From positions 15,859,317-15,923,316 of the forward strand of contig NC_055996.1 of NCBI RefSeq assembly GCF_018446385.1: a stretch of DNA of 64,000 nt, given 5' to 3'. The notes under the pieces were generated by a model. That model was not told the DNA's origin, searched no databases, and saw only the letters and a list, made by a program, of their open reading frames with translations. The stretch comes from Zingiber officinale (Eukaryota; Streptophyta; Magnoliopsida; Zingiberales; Zingiberaceae). A program made the translations under genes and the position numbers. Below are positions 43,501 through 56,341 of this stretch, piece after piece. Position 1 is the first letter of the stretch; every line of letters starts with the position of its first letter.

Positions 43501-44212
43501 AGTCTTTGGTTCAGGTTGGGTTCTGGTCTTTGCTTCTTTTGATGAATCTGTAAGAAAAGTAATACCTTTCTCACCCTATTTTAAGTTAGTATATTCGTGG
43601 AGCTCAAATTCACAAAATAACTCATCTAATTTTAATTTATTAAAATTCCTTTAAACTTTATGGGCATTCACTATATATGCTCATAGTGCATTTCGAGGAA
43701 AAGAATTCAAGGTACCTTATTACATCTCTGTTCTTTAGTATGTGGTCAATTAGATAGAGCTCATTCAGAATGTCCTTGATTCTCGTGTATAGTTGGTTTA
43801 CTGTTTCTCCATCCTGTATTTTAATATTAAATAGATTATTTAATAATAAATCACACTTTATTACCTTTGCATTACTTGTGCCTTCATGTAGCGCGATCAA
43901 TTTTTTCCAAAGTTCCTTGTCATTCTTGAACGATCTAACTCAGTTAAGTTCTTCCTTGGCCAGTCCACATTGAAGCATATTTACAACTTTGAATTCAATT
44001 TGCACATTCTTTTTCATCTCTGGGTTCCAACTTTCTAAGTCAAGAGGTATTTTTGTTGCTTTGTCCACTCGCGCCTTGTATCCTCATCGAATGGTGAACT
44101 ATTGATTGATATCAATCTTCAGATATACTTCCATTCTTGTCTTCCAGGAGGGGAAATCATCTCCGCTGAAGAGTAGAGGGAGAGCAGTACTATAACATTC
44201 GTTTTGGACCAT
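40543..44212 (-). pseudogene. Gag of the SIRE-like element, split by solo LTR B
   Basis: Starts at 44212 (MVQNECYSTALPLLFSGDDFP, a SIRE-type DUF4219 start). The UBN2 capsid region is at 43900-43660. Insertion of solo LTR B (41579-43410) follows, then the CCHC zinc knuckle CYGCTKKGHYKNEC, intact, at 41525-41484. The C-terminal coiled-coil part (VERLKEENTNLKIEI) and an Asn/Lys/Ser-rich repetitive tail run to 40543. Stops and frame changes occur in the capsid and after the knuckle. Confidence 0.82.
41579..43410 (+). mobile_element. Solo LTR B in the gag of the SIRE-like element
   Basis: 1832 bp from TGTTGGTGCACT to AGTCCTAACA, with a perfect CTTTT duplication (41574-41578 and 43411-43415). It is related to solo LTR A but diverged. 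The GTCCTGGTGAGTGAAG array is at about 41845-42215 and AATCGATT palindromes are at 42500-42870. Confidence 0.87.
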
Positions 44213-44482
44213 TAGAAAGAGAACCTTGTAAAAAAAACAAATTAACAAAGAAATCCTAAGACTCGGTCTTGGATTAGTAGTGTAGGAGAAGATAGAAATA
44301 AGAAGACTCGATTGGTGTTGCACCAATTCAAAGTATTTTGCAATGAGAAAACTTGTCCAAAAGAGGTGATCGCACCACTTTGAACTAGATCGAAAAGCTC
44401 AAAAAAGAACGAGGCTTAAAAAGAAAGAAAATAAGAGAACCCCCTGCTCGATTGGTGGTTGCACGAATTCATAGCGTACGAA

Positions 44483-44494
44483 GCTCTGATACCA
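44483..44494 (-). other. Primer-binding site of the SIRE-like element
   Basis: TGGTATCAGAGC on minus, complementary to initiator-Met tRNA, just inside the 5' LTR. Confidence 0.85.
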
Positions 44495-44496
44495 CT

Positions 44497-45920
44497 TGTG
44501 AGATCGGTGTGCATGTGAGAGGGGTGGGGGTGAATCACGTGTATTTTAAAAATAGAGTTCTTTTGTTAAAACTTAAAGACAAGTGCAACAGAAAAACTAA
44601 ATATAAGCGAAAAGCACAAAACTCAGTCAGTTACTTAGTTTAGAGACTTCGATGACTCCTACTCCAAAACCCACAATCTCTTGAATCGTATCATTGGGAA
44701 ATCCACTAAAGAACCTTTTTGGAACCGATGGAAAAGAGAATCGAGTACATGAATTAAGAAAAGTGTAACAATCTTACACTTTTCTTTTTGCAAGTATATA
44801 AAGGAAATGCACAATAAAAATAATTTGTTACCAACACTTAAAAGACGTGAACTTGATCGAGCTCGTGTATTAGTGTCGTTCTGTTGACAACTATAGGATG
44901 TCGCAAAGCAGTAGCACAGTAGCAGTATAACATAGTTGGGGCCACAGATTGATCATAGTAGCTCATAGAAGAGGTATTTTATTTAGGGCTACTGATCGTA
45001 GTAGCTTGTAGAAGAGGTATTTTATTTAGGGCTACTCGTGACCTTCTTTTATAGATGATCCGAGGCTCCTCTAGTTGATCTAGTCTTCACTGAAGACTGT
45101 GGTTCTTATCCGCGCGGAGGTGCCTCCTTCCCACTAGAGGTGCCTTGATTCACCGAGGCTCTATCCTTCACGACCGCAATTTTTATCTACGTGGGGAGGC
45201 GCCTTCTTCCTCCTAAGGTTCCTCTGCGCTTCTAGCACTGAGGTGCCTCCTTACCACTAAGGTGCCTCTGTGATTCCAGCGCAGAGGCTTCAGCCAGCTG
45301 CTTCGAGGCACCCCCAAACCAATCTGAGGTGCCTCGGGTGAATAGTATCCGAGGCTTCTTTTGCTTCTAACTCCTACAGAGATATATTAGTGCACAGAAA
45401 AATAATAGAACCTGCAAAATAGAGTTAGCATGAGTATAAGAATTATTAATTAGATCATGTTCTCTAGACTAGGACCTAGTCTTAGTCTCAGCTTAGACTT
45501 CTAAAATGGATCTAAGCTAGACCAGTGCCTGAAATCCCTAATTAGACTCCTCCTTATTAGATCACTCTCCTCTAGTGACTTACTTCACTTATCATACAGA
45601 ATCACTTGACTCCTTTGACCCACTAGGTCTTTCCGTCAGTTGTCAGATCCACAGACCTAATTGGACTTCTACTAGCTATCAGGTCCCACGGATCTGGCCG
45701 GACTTATCACCAGATATCGAGTCACTCTTTGATCTATCTAGACTCCCAACTAACTATCAAGTCCAATAGACCTAGCTGGATTTCAGCCTGGTGTCAGGTC
45801 CTCTAAATCTGTTAAGTTCTGCACACTTAGTAACAAGGTTAGATAATATAACATCTAACTTTAATCCATTTGTTATTCATTAAAATCTAAGTTCAATGAT
45901 TGGTACTTACTGCATCAACA
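44497..45920 (-). repeat. 5' LTR of the SIRE-like element
   Basis: 1424 bp on minus from TGTTGATGCAGT to ATCTCACA. It contains GAGGTGCCTC/GGAGGCGCC palindromic words (45110-45350). The partner 3' LTR is missing. Confidence 0.78.
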
Positions 45921-46046
45921 GATTTATTCACAGGAGTCAAAGAAAATATAATTAGATAGTTTTATTATAAAGTTATAGTAAAATCTAATTAAATTAAACT
46001 TTATCTCATAGGAAAGTTTTATGTCACTAGATTTTTTTCTCTAAAC

Positions 46047-47150
46047 ATGATTTATATTGGTAAACATGACATTTTCCTCAATTTTTTAATAAGCGCGTAT
46101 TTCATTTATGCAACACAATCTTCAAATTTCTCTAATATGCATTGTGATATCCCCAAATTCAAGGGTGATAACTATAAAGTTTGGAATGAAAGAATTCTCC
46201 TTCACTTGGGGTGGTTGGATATTGAGTATAAGGAAGATAAACCACTTGCTATTAATGATTTTAGCATTCCTGATGAGATTGACTTTTATAAAAAATGAGA
46301 GTGATGTAATCGTCTCTGCATAATGTTCATAAAGACCAAAATCTCTACTGATATTCGTGGTTTAATTAGGGAGCATGGAAATGTCAAGGACCTACTTAAG
46401 GAAATTGATGAACAATTTACAACTTCAGACAAGACCCTTGCTAACACCTTAATAATGGAATTTTCATCATTAAGGCTCACTAGCATGAAAGGTGTGCGAG
46501 AGTACATCATGAAGATAAGGGATATAGAGGCTCGATTAAAGACACTCAAGGTGGAAATATCTGAAACTTTCCTTGTGCACTACATCTTATGCACTCTTCC
46601 TTATCAATATGGTCTTTTCAAAATTTCCTACAATACATATAAGGATAAGTGGTAAATCAATGAGTTACCGACCATGTGCATACAAGAGAAAGGAAGGTTG
46701 TTGATGGAAATATGTGATAATGTTCTTATGACTATACAAGGGAAGCCCCAAAAATAAGCCACAGTCAAGGGAAAAGGGAAAGGGAAGATTCCATCCCAAC
46801 TTGACGTCAAAAAGGAATCCAAGTGTTTCTTCTGTAAAAAGAATGGGCATATGAAGAAGGATTGTACTAAATTTAAGGATTGGTTTCAAAAGAAAGGTAT
46901 TTCTATCGCATTTGACTGAATCTAATATGGTTAGTACAATTTATAATGCTTGGCGGATTGATTCTGGTTCTACAATATATATAACAAATACCTTACAGGG
47001 TATGCAAAACCTAAGGAAGCTAGTAGGAAGTGAACGGAGCATCTATTCTGGAAACAATATATGCTCACATATTGAGGAAATTGGAACATGTGTTTTAATT
47101 TTAGATAGTGGTTTTGTTTTAAAGTTGTAAAACATTTTATGTTCCTGATT
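46047..47150 (+). pseudogene. Copia B gag and protease remnant
   Basis: The capsid start has IPKFKGDNYKVWNERILLHLGW. After a frame break near 46297 the UBN2 region continues (46323-46655). An intact CCHC knuckle CFFCKKNGHMKKDC lies near 46830-46870. The protease motif WRIDSGSTIYITN at about 46953 retains the catalytic Asp. Stops occur at 46653-46655 and near 46916. Confidence 0.83.
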
Positions 47151-48500
47151 TTGTAAGAAAATTAATTTCTATTTCAAATCCTGTACCATTTGGATACTCT
47201 TTTAAAATTTTTAAATAACTCTATGAGTTTATTTTATAAATCCAATCTTGTTGGAAATGGTACAATAATTGATAACGTTTATTCTATATCTTTGCAAAAT
47301 AATAGCAATACCACTATGCATATTCGACTGGGTACTAAACGATGTGTTATAAATGAGGATTCCTCTATTTTGTGGCACCGGAGATTAGGGCATATCTCCA
47401 TAAAGAGGATAAAAAGATTAGTAAATGAAGGAGTACTTGATACTTTAGATTTTGCTAATTTTGAGACTTGTGTTGACTACATTAAGAGAAAGCAGACTAA
47501 CAAATCCAAAAGCGGTGCTAAGAGGAGTACTGCAATATTAAAGATCATACATTCAGATATATGTTGTCTAGATATGGATATGCTTGATCTGAAATACTTC
47601 ATCTCTTTCATTGATGATTACTCACGATATATGTATATCTACTTGTTTCATAATAAGATTGAAGCATTAAGTGAATTTAAGATATTTAAGGCGGAGGTAG
47701 AAAAATAATGTGAAAAATAAATTAAGATTGTGAGAATAGATAGACGTGGAGAATACTATGGTAGATATACTTAAAGTGGATAATCACTTGGTCCATTTGC
47801 AAAATTTCTTCAAGAAAATGGGATTGTTGCATAATACACCATGCATGGTTCACCAGACCAGAATAGTGTGGCTGAAAAAAGAAATCAAATTTTAATGAAC
47901 ATGGTTAGGAGTATGCACAATAACTTTAAACTTCTTAAATCCTTGTAGACTAAAGCGGTTAAAACAACAATGTATATATTAAACTGAGTTCCAATTAAGG
48001 TTGTTTCAAAGACCCTATTTGAGTTATGAAAAGGTTGGAAGTTGAGTTTGCTACATATACGTATTTGGGGATGTCTATTCGAAGTAAGAGTTTATAACCC
48101 ACAAGAAAAGAAACTTGACCCATGGACTATAAGTGAGTATTTCATTGGATATGCTGAAAAGTCCAAGGGATATAGATTTTATTGTCCATCTCATAGCACT
48201 AGAATTATGAAATCAAGAAATGCAAAATTTCTTGAGAATGACTTGACTAGTGAGAGTGATCATTCTCAAAACATAGTTTTTGAGAAAGATCACATTAATG
48301 ATCAACCATCTTGTTTAAGTTATGGATAGACTGTCATTCACACCCCTCAAGAACAAATGGGTGTTAGACAACCAATTGAGGAGATTCCATAAAATATTGA
48401 TGAAAATCTAGTCGATCAAATTGTTAATGAGGAACAACAAGGAATTGCTCAACCGATTTGACAACAAGTTCCTCAAGATGATAACTTAAGAAGATCTACT
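47151..48500 (+). pseudogene. Copia B integrase remnant
   Basis: Pre-integrase zinc region WHRRLGHIS at about 47370. First catalytic Asp in HSDICCLD (about 47550). The DYSRYMYIY strand follows. The second Asp and the Glu lie beyond a stop at 47706-47708 in broken frames (RIDRRGEYYGRY, NSVAEKRNQ). Several stops. Confidence 0.8.
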
Positions 48501-51500
48501 AGAATAAAGAAATCAATAATACCTAGTGATTATGTTGTGTATCTACAAGAATCGATTTGAATGTTGGATTTGAAAATGACCCCTGAAACATTTTCACAAG
48601 CTATGAGTTGTAGTGAATCAAAATTTTGATATGATGCTATGAAAGAAGAATTGAATTTTATGGCATCTAATGAAGTTTGGGATCTTGTTGAGTTGCCCGA
48701 TAATGCAAAAACCATAGTATGTAAATGGGTTTTCAAAACAAAGGACTCATTGGGCAACATTGAGAGATATAAAACAAGACTCATGACTAAAAGATTCACT
48801 CAAAGGGAAGGAATCGACTACAAAGAGATATTTTCTCCTGTCTCTAAGAAAGATTCTTTTCGCATTATTATGACATTGGTTGAACATTTTGACCTAGAAT
48901 TGTAACAAATAGATGTGAAAACTGTGTTTCTTAATGGAGATCTAGAGGAAGAGGTTTATATGAAACAACCAGAAGGTTTTTTCTCTAGTAATGGTGGGCA
49001 CTTGGTGTGCAACCTCAAGAAATCCATATATGGATTGAAATAAGCTTCCCGTCAATATTATTTGAAATTTCATGATGTCATATCTTCATTTGGTTTTTTG
49101 GAGAATGTCATAGATCAATGTATATGCCAGAAAGTTAGTGGGAGTAAGATTTATTTTCTTATTCTCTATGTGGATGATATTTTACTTGTGGCCAATGATA
49201 AGAGTTTACTATATTAGGTAAAACAATTTCTCTCTAAGAACTTTGATATGAAAGATATGGGTGATACTTCTTATTTCATTGGCATTAATATATACAAAGA
49301 AAGATTTCAAGGAATCTTAAGCTTGTCTCAAAAAACCTATATTAATAAAGCTTTAGAGATATTTCGGATGGAAAATTGTTCAACAAAAATAGCTCCCATT
49401 GTGAGAGGTGACAAATTCAATATGGATCAATGCCCGAAAAATGACTTTGAAAGAGAGCAAATGAAAAACATTCCTTATACTTCTGTTGTTAGAAGCTTGA
49501 TATATGCTCAGGTTTGCAGTAGATCTTACATTGCATTTGCTGTTGGTATGTTGGGAAAATATCAAAGTAATCTAGGTATAGACCACTGGAAAGTTACAAA
49601 GGTGATGAGAAACCTTCAAGGGATAAAAGACTACATGCTTGTATTTATAAGTGCTCAGAATTTAGAAGTGATTGGCTACTTTGCTTTAGACTATATCGGC
49701 TGAATTGATTCATGAAAATCAACTTCTGGATATATTTTTATGCTAGTCGGTGGAGTTGTGTCTTGGAGAAGTGCAAAACAGACGTTGACTATCACTTATA
49801 CTATGTGTTAGTTAGAGCCCTAGAGTCAATCATATAATGATTGTTGTATGGACTCGTTGTATCATATTCCTATATATCTATAAAGGCATTTGTTTTGGTT
49901 ATTATACTTACTTGTATTGGTGCCAAATAACTAAGTATAATAGCGTCCTTGAGTAGAAGGTTCTTACCTATATCAATCGATTAGTTGAATCGATAGTGAG
50001 ATGATATAGGGAACACTACTCTTAATCATTCCTAGTCAAGTATTAATATTCAGGGACAATGTTAATGCGATGAGACTAGCATGTAGGTCAACTCGATGAC
50101 TTGATCTCACAAGTCATGGATATAGAGATATCAAGTTGACACATGGGTATGCATTGGAGAATGTATACTGAATGACCCGCCATGAGAAAGTATCATGGAT
50201 CGTTATATGAGTGTCATATACTTTCTCATGTGGCTATTAGTATGACTACTAGTCCTTGGACCTGAAGTCACCATGGTTCTCTACATAAGGAGTTGTATAC
50301 TTTGGCTTCGTCAAACGTCACCCGTAACTGGGTGGACTATAAAGGCGATTACTGGGTATGTAACAAATTATGCGGAGGGATGTGAGTGATGTAGATGAGA
50401 TTTATCCCTCCTATATGACGGGAGTGACATCATTATTCTTGATAGAGTGAGACCACTAAGTGCATGACCATGCCCAAATGAGTCAATATGAGATATTGAG
50501 CTCATTTGATTAGAGTGAGTCTACTTGGAGTTCAAGATTTAGATTGATTAGAGGATGACACGGTCTATACCTCACATTGATCAATCTAGATGTCAAGGAT
50601 AGAAGGACATTGTCATATATTGTGAAGAGTCATAATTAGTAGTCACAAGGTGATGTTGGATCTCAACATTCTTGTAACTTGGGTAGTAATAATGTGTTGC
50701 TAGATACCGCTCATTACTTATGCTTCTAAATGAGTTTAGGAGCATTGCCAACGTTACAAGAACCTATAGGGACACACACAAAGGGCAATTAGATGGAGAT
50801 TCGGTTCATATGATGAACCAAGAGGATTAGGTTCATGTGATGAACCAAATTGGATTAAGAGTAATCCAAATTAGATTAATTGAGTAAGACTCGATTAAGT
50901 TAGACTTGAGTTAGACTCAAGTGAGGCTAGACTTGAGTTAGACTCAAGTGAGGCTTAATGATGATATTCATTGAATTTTGAATTCAATGATAAATGGAAT
51001 TCAATTTGAATTTTAGATTCAAATTTCGAATGAGTTTTAAAATGGTCATTTAATGAAGAATGAATATTCATTAAATATTCATTAAGGCTCATTAATGAGG
51101 CTCATTAATGGTGTTAATGAGCATTAAGTATTTTCATTAGATGAAAATACTTAAGCCATTTTTTACTCTTATTTTCATGATTGATCATTATTATTCCTCC
51201 TTGCTTCTTCTTCTCTCCCTCTCCTCCTCCTTGGCTGAAACCCTCAAAGAGTGCTAGCACACTCTAAGGTTTCCTCTCCACCTAATTATTCGTGTGGATA
51301 CACATAGAGGGGTGTTCACTTGACACCCTTGAGATTCGGCATCTTCTTGGACGAGCGGGATAAGCGAAGGGCTTCGCATCAAAGGTATAAACTCCTAAAC
51401 ATGTAGATCTAAAGTAGATCTAGGATTAGAAAATATGTACATGAAAAATTTAATATTCGCACGGATCCGGTGGCATGAGATTTCGGGGTTTCCGTAACAC

Positions 51501-51878
51501 AAAAAGTGGTTTTTGCGGCCCGAAAGACCCTACACTATGGAGACTGAGTTCGTATCTTATTTTGAGGTGACCTCGCATGGTGTTTGGATGAAGAGTTTCA
51601 TTTTGGGGCATAGAATTGTGGATTCTATTTCTAAGCCATTGAGGATATATTGTGACGATTCAACTGCTATTTTTATGGCTACGAACAATAAAAGTGGGAG
51701 TCAAACTAAGCCTATCGATATTAATTATCTAGCCATAAAAGAACGTGTTAGAGATAAGACAGTTGTTATTGAGTACATTAGCACTGAATTGATGATTGTT
51801 GATCCTTTTACTAAAGGTATGCCATCCTTGAAATTTAGGAATCAAGAAGTGAGGATGGGACTTGGTTCCCTTATGTAA
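48500..51878 (+). pseudogene. Copia B reverse transcriptase/RNase H, split by a solo LTR
   Basis: RT blocks: [37 protein letters not shown], and LYVDDILLVAND with the YVDD active site intact near 49170. Stops at 48903-48905, near 49040 and 49216. The RNase H region starts near 49660 and is cut at 49805 by the solo LTR. It resumes at 51535 with IYCDDSTAIFMATNN and ends MGLGSLM at 51878. Downstream of the insertion the frame is open. Confidence 0.83.
49806..51534 (+). mobile_element. Solo LTR of family X inside the RNase H of Copia B
   Basis: 1729 bp from TGTTAGTTAGAGCC to AAAGACCCTACA, with a perfect CTATG duplication (49801-49805 and 51535-51539). It is the same family as the LTRs of Copia X (56342-58171 and 63709 onward), in the opposite orientation. 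Confidence 0.9.
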
Positions 51879-52142
51879 TTTTTGTTGTTAGAACAATTTG
51901 CTATCAATGAAACTCAATTATGATATTTTTTTCATATTTGTGTACACATTAATTAATTTGAGAAATATCACTAAAGTTGGACCTTGAATAAATATAAGAT
52001 TTATTCATTAAGATATATTAGTCAAGAAACATGACACAATGTAATAAATACATGGAGGATAATACTCATGTTTAGATGACCTATCACCATGATTCATATA
52101 TCGTGTACACTCATTTAGTGAATGATGAAATACATATGTGAA

Positions 52143-52637
52143 TATTGGAAATATTTTATTTTGATTATGAATCTTTCCTTATTAAGTGACACATATTTGT
52201 TAAGATTTTATTTATTCACAATCTTTTGTCTTAATAAAAAGGTCATATAGTAAGATTTAAATGTGCATAATTAATTGAAATCTTACTTTAATATGAATAT
52301 CATATCTTTTAATATGGTATGATTATTTTATCATATCTTTTAATATGCTATGCTTATTTCATCACGATTTGTTACAATATTAAGTATTGACTCAATGATG
52401 GTAATGATTGCTTATAAATAGTGGTCTTTAAGGTCCCTAAACATACATACCTTTCAAGAATAATAACACTATCTATAGAAGAAGTTTGGAGTATTTAGAA
52501 GGCTCTAAAGCATTAAGCATCAAAAGGGGTGCAAAGCGTTCTTCAAATATCAATGGCCGGACGTAACAATTGATTTATTTTTCCACATTAAGTTATCATG
52601 TTTATTTAAAAACAAGCATTATTTATTATTTCTAACA
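52143..52637 (+). repeat. 3' LTR of Copia B
   Basis: 495 bp, matching 28916-29390, with a short internal duplication of a TCATATCTTTTAATATG tract near 52330. Confidence 0.87.
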
Positions 52638-54540
52638 TCTTCCCCTACTTACCTCATGTGCTCACCTTGTTAGCACAAACAATATTTTTTTTTCTTTATT
52701 TTTTTAAGCATGATTTAGGGTTCGAACTATAATATTAAAGCTAAAGAAATTTTAATAAAAGTAAAAAAAAAAGTTATGCATGGTGCTCACCAGCATAAGC
52801 AGTGGTTCTTAAATTTTATGTTAAAATTCATATCAGTTTTATTTTTTATTTTTTAATATGCTTTATAATTTATATTTTTATATTTTATAATCATACTTTT
52901 GATAAAAGTACCATTAAGATTGTCGGATTAAAGTTGACCAAGTTCGAGTTGACTTGAGTTGAGTTTCAATATGTAATAAATATGTTTGTTGTCTAGAGCA
53001 TAATGTCAAGTAGAAAGGATAGTTTGTTGGAGAGGGAAATTATCGATGTAATCTACCTTGATTCAGGTTGATCAAGATTGACTTGAATGTGGATCGTTGA
53101 GCAAAGAATCAAGTAGGTCTAGGTTCACTTGATAATTGACAGTGGAAAATCCAAATGAGTCACGATTGACCTGACACTTAACAATCAAAAATCTAAAAGG
53201 GAGTTGACAAAAGAGAAGTTCAAGTGAGTCACGATTGATCAAACACTTGACGGTTGGAAGTTCAACAAAAAGTTGGCATGAGAGGTCCATGTAGATCAAG
53301 GAAGATTGAACACTTAACTATTTAAAATCCAATAGAGAGTTGGCAAAGGTGAATTCTAAGTGAGTTATGGAGGACTGGACATATGACATGAGACGTGAAG
53401 TCCAAGTAGATCATAGAGGATCAGATACTGACAATGAGAGAAGTTCTAACGGGTTATAGAGGACTGAATGTTAAACATGCAAAGAGAAGTCCAAATAAGT
53501 TGAAGACCGAATGTTTGGTAATGGTGAAGTCCTAGCAGGTCAAGAGTGACTGAATATTAAACAACAGTGAAATGTCAACAGGTTAAGGTAGACTAGATAC
53601 TAGCAATAGTGAAATCTCAACGGGTCAAAGTTGATAGGATACTAGACAACAAAAAATTCTGACAAGTTAATAGGTTGACTGGATGTTAGGCAAAGAAGTC
53701 TTAGTAGATTAAGGTCAATTGAAAACTAAGCAAAGTGAGAATTCAATCTTGATAAGACTGAAATCATAGGTATCAATCGATTACTAGATAGTAACAATGA
53801 TTAATGACCCTTAAATCCTAAATTCAGGGTTTGAGTGACTTTGAGTGATTTAAGAGTTACTACATATCACTCGAGTATCTTAATTGAATGATGGATTTGA
53901 GCAATCAACCAATGGTATTGTAGTTGCAAATAAAATGTTTAAAACTATCAACTCATCAGTTGATTGATGGAGTGGAACTGTCGACTGTTGTCAATGTTGT
54001 AGTAAACAAAATATTTTGAACTTGACTGATTGAGCATTAGTTGATTAATGAATAGTAACAGACAATTATTGTTGTTAAAATTGAATTGGAAAGAACCATT
54101 CTATAGGCGCAACAATCGAATTCAGTGAAGCAATGTATTGATGAGTGCTTGTAGTCGATTAAAAAGTGAAAATAAGACCTGATCTTAAGGATATAAAAAA
54201 AGAGTTTTGTGAAAGTTTTTGTCGCCATTCTTAGAGGTTTTATAGAGTGTTGTTGCATTCTAGATTTTCAGGAGGTATTCTATAGAAACTACAAATGAGC
54301 AAAACGATATTCATTTATGTAAATTGCTATTTACAATGTTTTTAATTTTTCATCTTTATTTTTATTTTTTTATTTGTGTTACTAGTAAAGAATAAAGAAT
54401 TGTAAGAAATTTCCCCCACCTCCGGAAGATATTCGAAAGGAAAGATGTTGGACAAAGAATCTGCTAGAGATTTTAGAAATTAGAAGAATTTAAATATACC
54501 AAATTAAATTCACTTATTCGTCAAGATGACCTGAGCAGAT
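52638..54540 (+). repeat. Decayed LTR-like DNA related to solo LTRs A and B
   Basis: From about 52920 the sequence repeats the theme of those LTRs in worn form: GTTGACCAAGTTCGAGTTGAC at the start, then many units built on AAGTCCAAGTGAGTCACGATTGA up to about 53700, then ATCGATTA-type words. No intact ends or gene. 52638-52920 is AT-rich and unassigned. Confidence 0.5.
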
Positions 54541-56341
54541 AATCTCAGGCTACCGGCAGAGGCTGGCTTTTACGAAGTGCTGACCGCGAAGTGGCTGAGC
54601 GAGCAAAGCGTCTGAGCAGCAAAGTCAGAGTGGCCGAGTCTGTACTGATAAGAAGCTATGAGAGCAGGTCCGAGCGGACGAGTGTCAAGCAGGCAAGTGG
54701 ATGAATAAGCTGGGCGGCCTAATATCCCCGACGGCCGACAGGTCAAGCAGTGGAGACTATCGAGTACCGAGTCTCTAGATGAGTGGAGCAGAGCAGCTGG
54801 GCAGACTAAAGGGCCGAGCGGGCAAGCAGCAGAGTGGCTGACCAAGAAGACTGGCCGACCAAGTAGATCGTCCGAGGACAGAATGGCCGAGTGAGCGTAC
54901 GATCGGATGAGTGAGTGGCCGAGCGAGCGAGTGACCGAGTGAGTATTCAGCTGTCTGGGCAGAAAGGCCGAGTAGACGAACAGTCCGAGCAAGTGAGCGA
55001 CCGAGCGAACTTGCAATCGAGCGAATGAAGAGTCCGAGCTAGCTTGTGGCCGGATGGGCGTGCAACCGAACAGATGAAGGGATCGAGGTTTGTGAAAGTC
55101 GAGGTTTTATTGAAACAGATTCGCCCCACCTCCGGCTGTGCTTCGAAATTTTCTCGGGTCGTCTATTTTCCCAAGATATAACGGTAAACCGTGATTCCCA
55201 CCAAGTACTGATGGTCACGATAGACTGAGAGGTACCCGACTGGTCCTGCAAAATTCGTCCACTTACCCGCTCGATACTTCCTTTTAAGAGATAGGGCATG
55301 CCTTAGCTTTGTTGGACGATTACATTAAAGGGAAATGTCTTCATTTTTACCCTTTAATTAGTACTCTACTCTACATATTAAGACTTCTTTTTTATTCTCC
55401 TCCTCCTCTCTCACCTTCTTCCTCTTCGATGAGATGAACTCCTTTGCTCTCTCATTGACGTCTTTTTCCCTCAGCTGCAGACCGCTAAGGCTCCCCTGCC
55501 TCGCAGAATTCCTCGGTGGGATTATTAGGCTTCAACTTTACTCCTTCATAGAGTATTTCATGTCGCGCGGTGAGTATGGGTGAGTTTCAAGGTGGTCCTT
55601 CGCCGGACTACACACTATTGCTCGAATGTAGCTCCTCCTTCTCCCTCGACGTTGGAGACTGATACGGCAAATAAGGTAGGATCTCTGAATCAAATCAAAG
55701 TCCAGGAGATTGGCTGATACAATCAAAGTTAAGGAGGAATTAGCACTTGGGCGGCCAGTGCAATTGATCATTTAGGCCAAGAGGTTATCCAACCAAACCT
55801 TTGTGCTAGTCGGACACTGAGTCCCTCAGTATTGATGAAAGTCTAAGATAAGTTATTACCATCCAGAACCAAGTCCTCTTCATCATCTAGGGATAGCGCG
55901 ATTAACTATTTTTGGCACGATTAACTATTTTTGGCCAAGTAATCTAACGGATTGGACCTATGGTCCGATCGGACAAACTGGACACTTGGTCTAACCGGGA
56001 TGACTGAGCGAAGGACGAGTCCCCGACAACATTCCTCAAATCTAACCTAGTCGTTCCTTGAAGCGACAACTGATTAGACTATAGAAGGGGCTTGGTCAGT
56101 TTGCCAGCTAAGTATATTAAGGGTCCCTCACCTCACATTACTTTTTGGCACTTTGTGTCATGGATAATAGAGAATATTTCATATGCAAGATGTACTTTAG
56201 AAGCTTCTGCTCTGTCAAACGTAGAAATTGCGGGTCCATTTTGGGAGGTATCAAAGCATCTTTATAGTATGTCATTTTCCAAAAATATTTTGAGATTCGT
56301 GCACAAATGAATAGCAAGACTATGAAAGGGAATCTCCATCT
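54541..56341. repeat. GC-rich repetitive DNA, unassigned
   Basis: 54541-55080 is a low-complexity tract of GCCGAGCGAGCGAGTGACC-like words in shifting order. 55080-56341 looks like retroelement or LTR debris (long polypyrimidine tract at 55370-55430) without protein motifs. The open frames here are composition artefacts. Confidence 0.5.

Larger units (their letters stand above)
29404..45920 (-). mobile_element. SIRE-like Copia on minus, truncated at its 3' side, inserted in Copia B
   Basis: Reading on minus: 5' LTR 45920-44497, primer-binding site 44494-44483, gag from 44212, non-coding spacer, protease and integrase to about 29450. RT, RNase H and the 3' LTR are missing, so the left edge (about 29404-29450) is a deletion junction. 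Four younger insertions interrupt it: a MITE (itself containing a gag-only element) and two solo LTRs. No target duplication can be found. Confidence 0.75.
28916..52637 (+). mobile_element. Copia B: Ty1/copia element hosting the right-hand nest
   Basis: LTRs (28916-29390 and 52143-52637) begin TATTRGAAATA, decayed from TGTTAGAAATA, and end TTCTAATA/TTCTAACA, so the original termini were complementary. Flanks are TCTTT (28911-28915) and TCTTC (52638-52642), a 5-bp duplication with one change. The primer-binding region TGGTATCTGAAT at about 29393 is degraded. The order gag, protease, integrase, RT, RNase H on + is readable from 46047 to 51878. About 16.5 kb of other elements separate the 5' LTR from gag. 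Confidence 0.88.

Noticed and set aside
54037-54258. 73-codon ORF in the decayed LTR at 52.6-54.5 kb
   Set aside because: No motif, AT-rich, inside worn repeat DNA.
54570-55016. 148-codon ORF on minus
   Set aside because: Product of the low-complexity GCCGAGCGAG tract; no domain or conserved composition.
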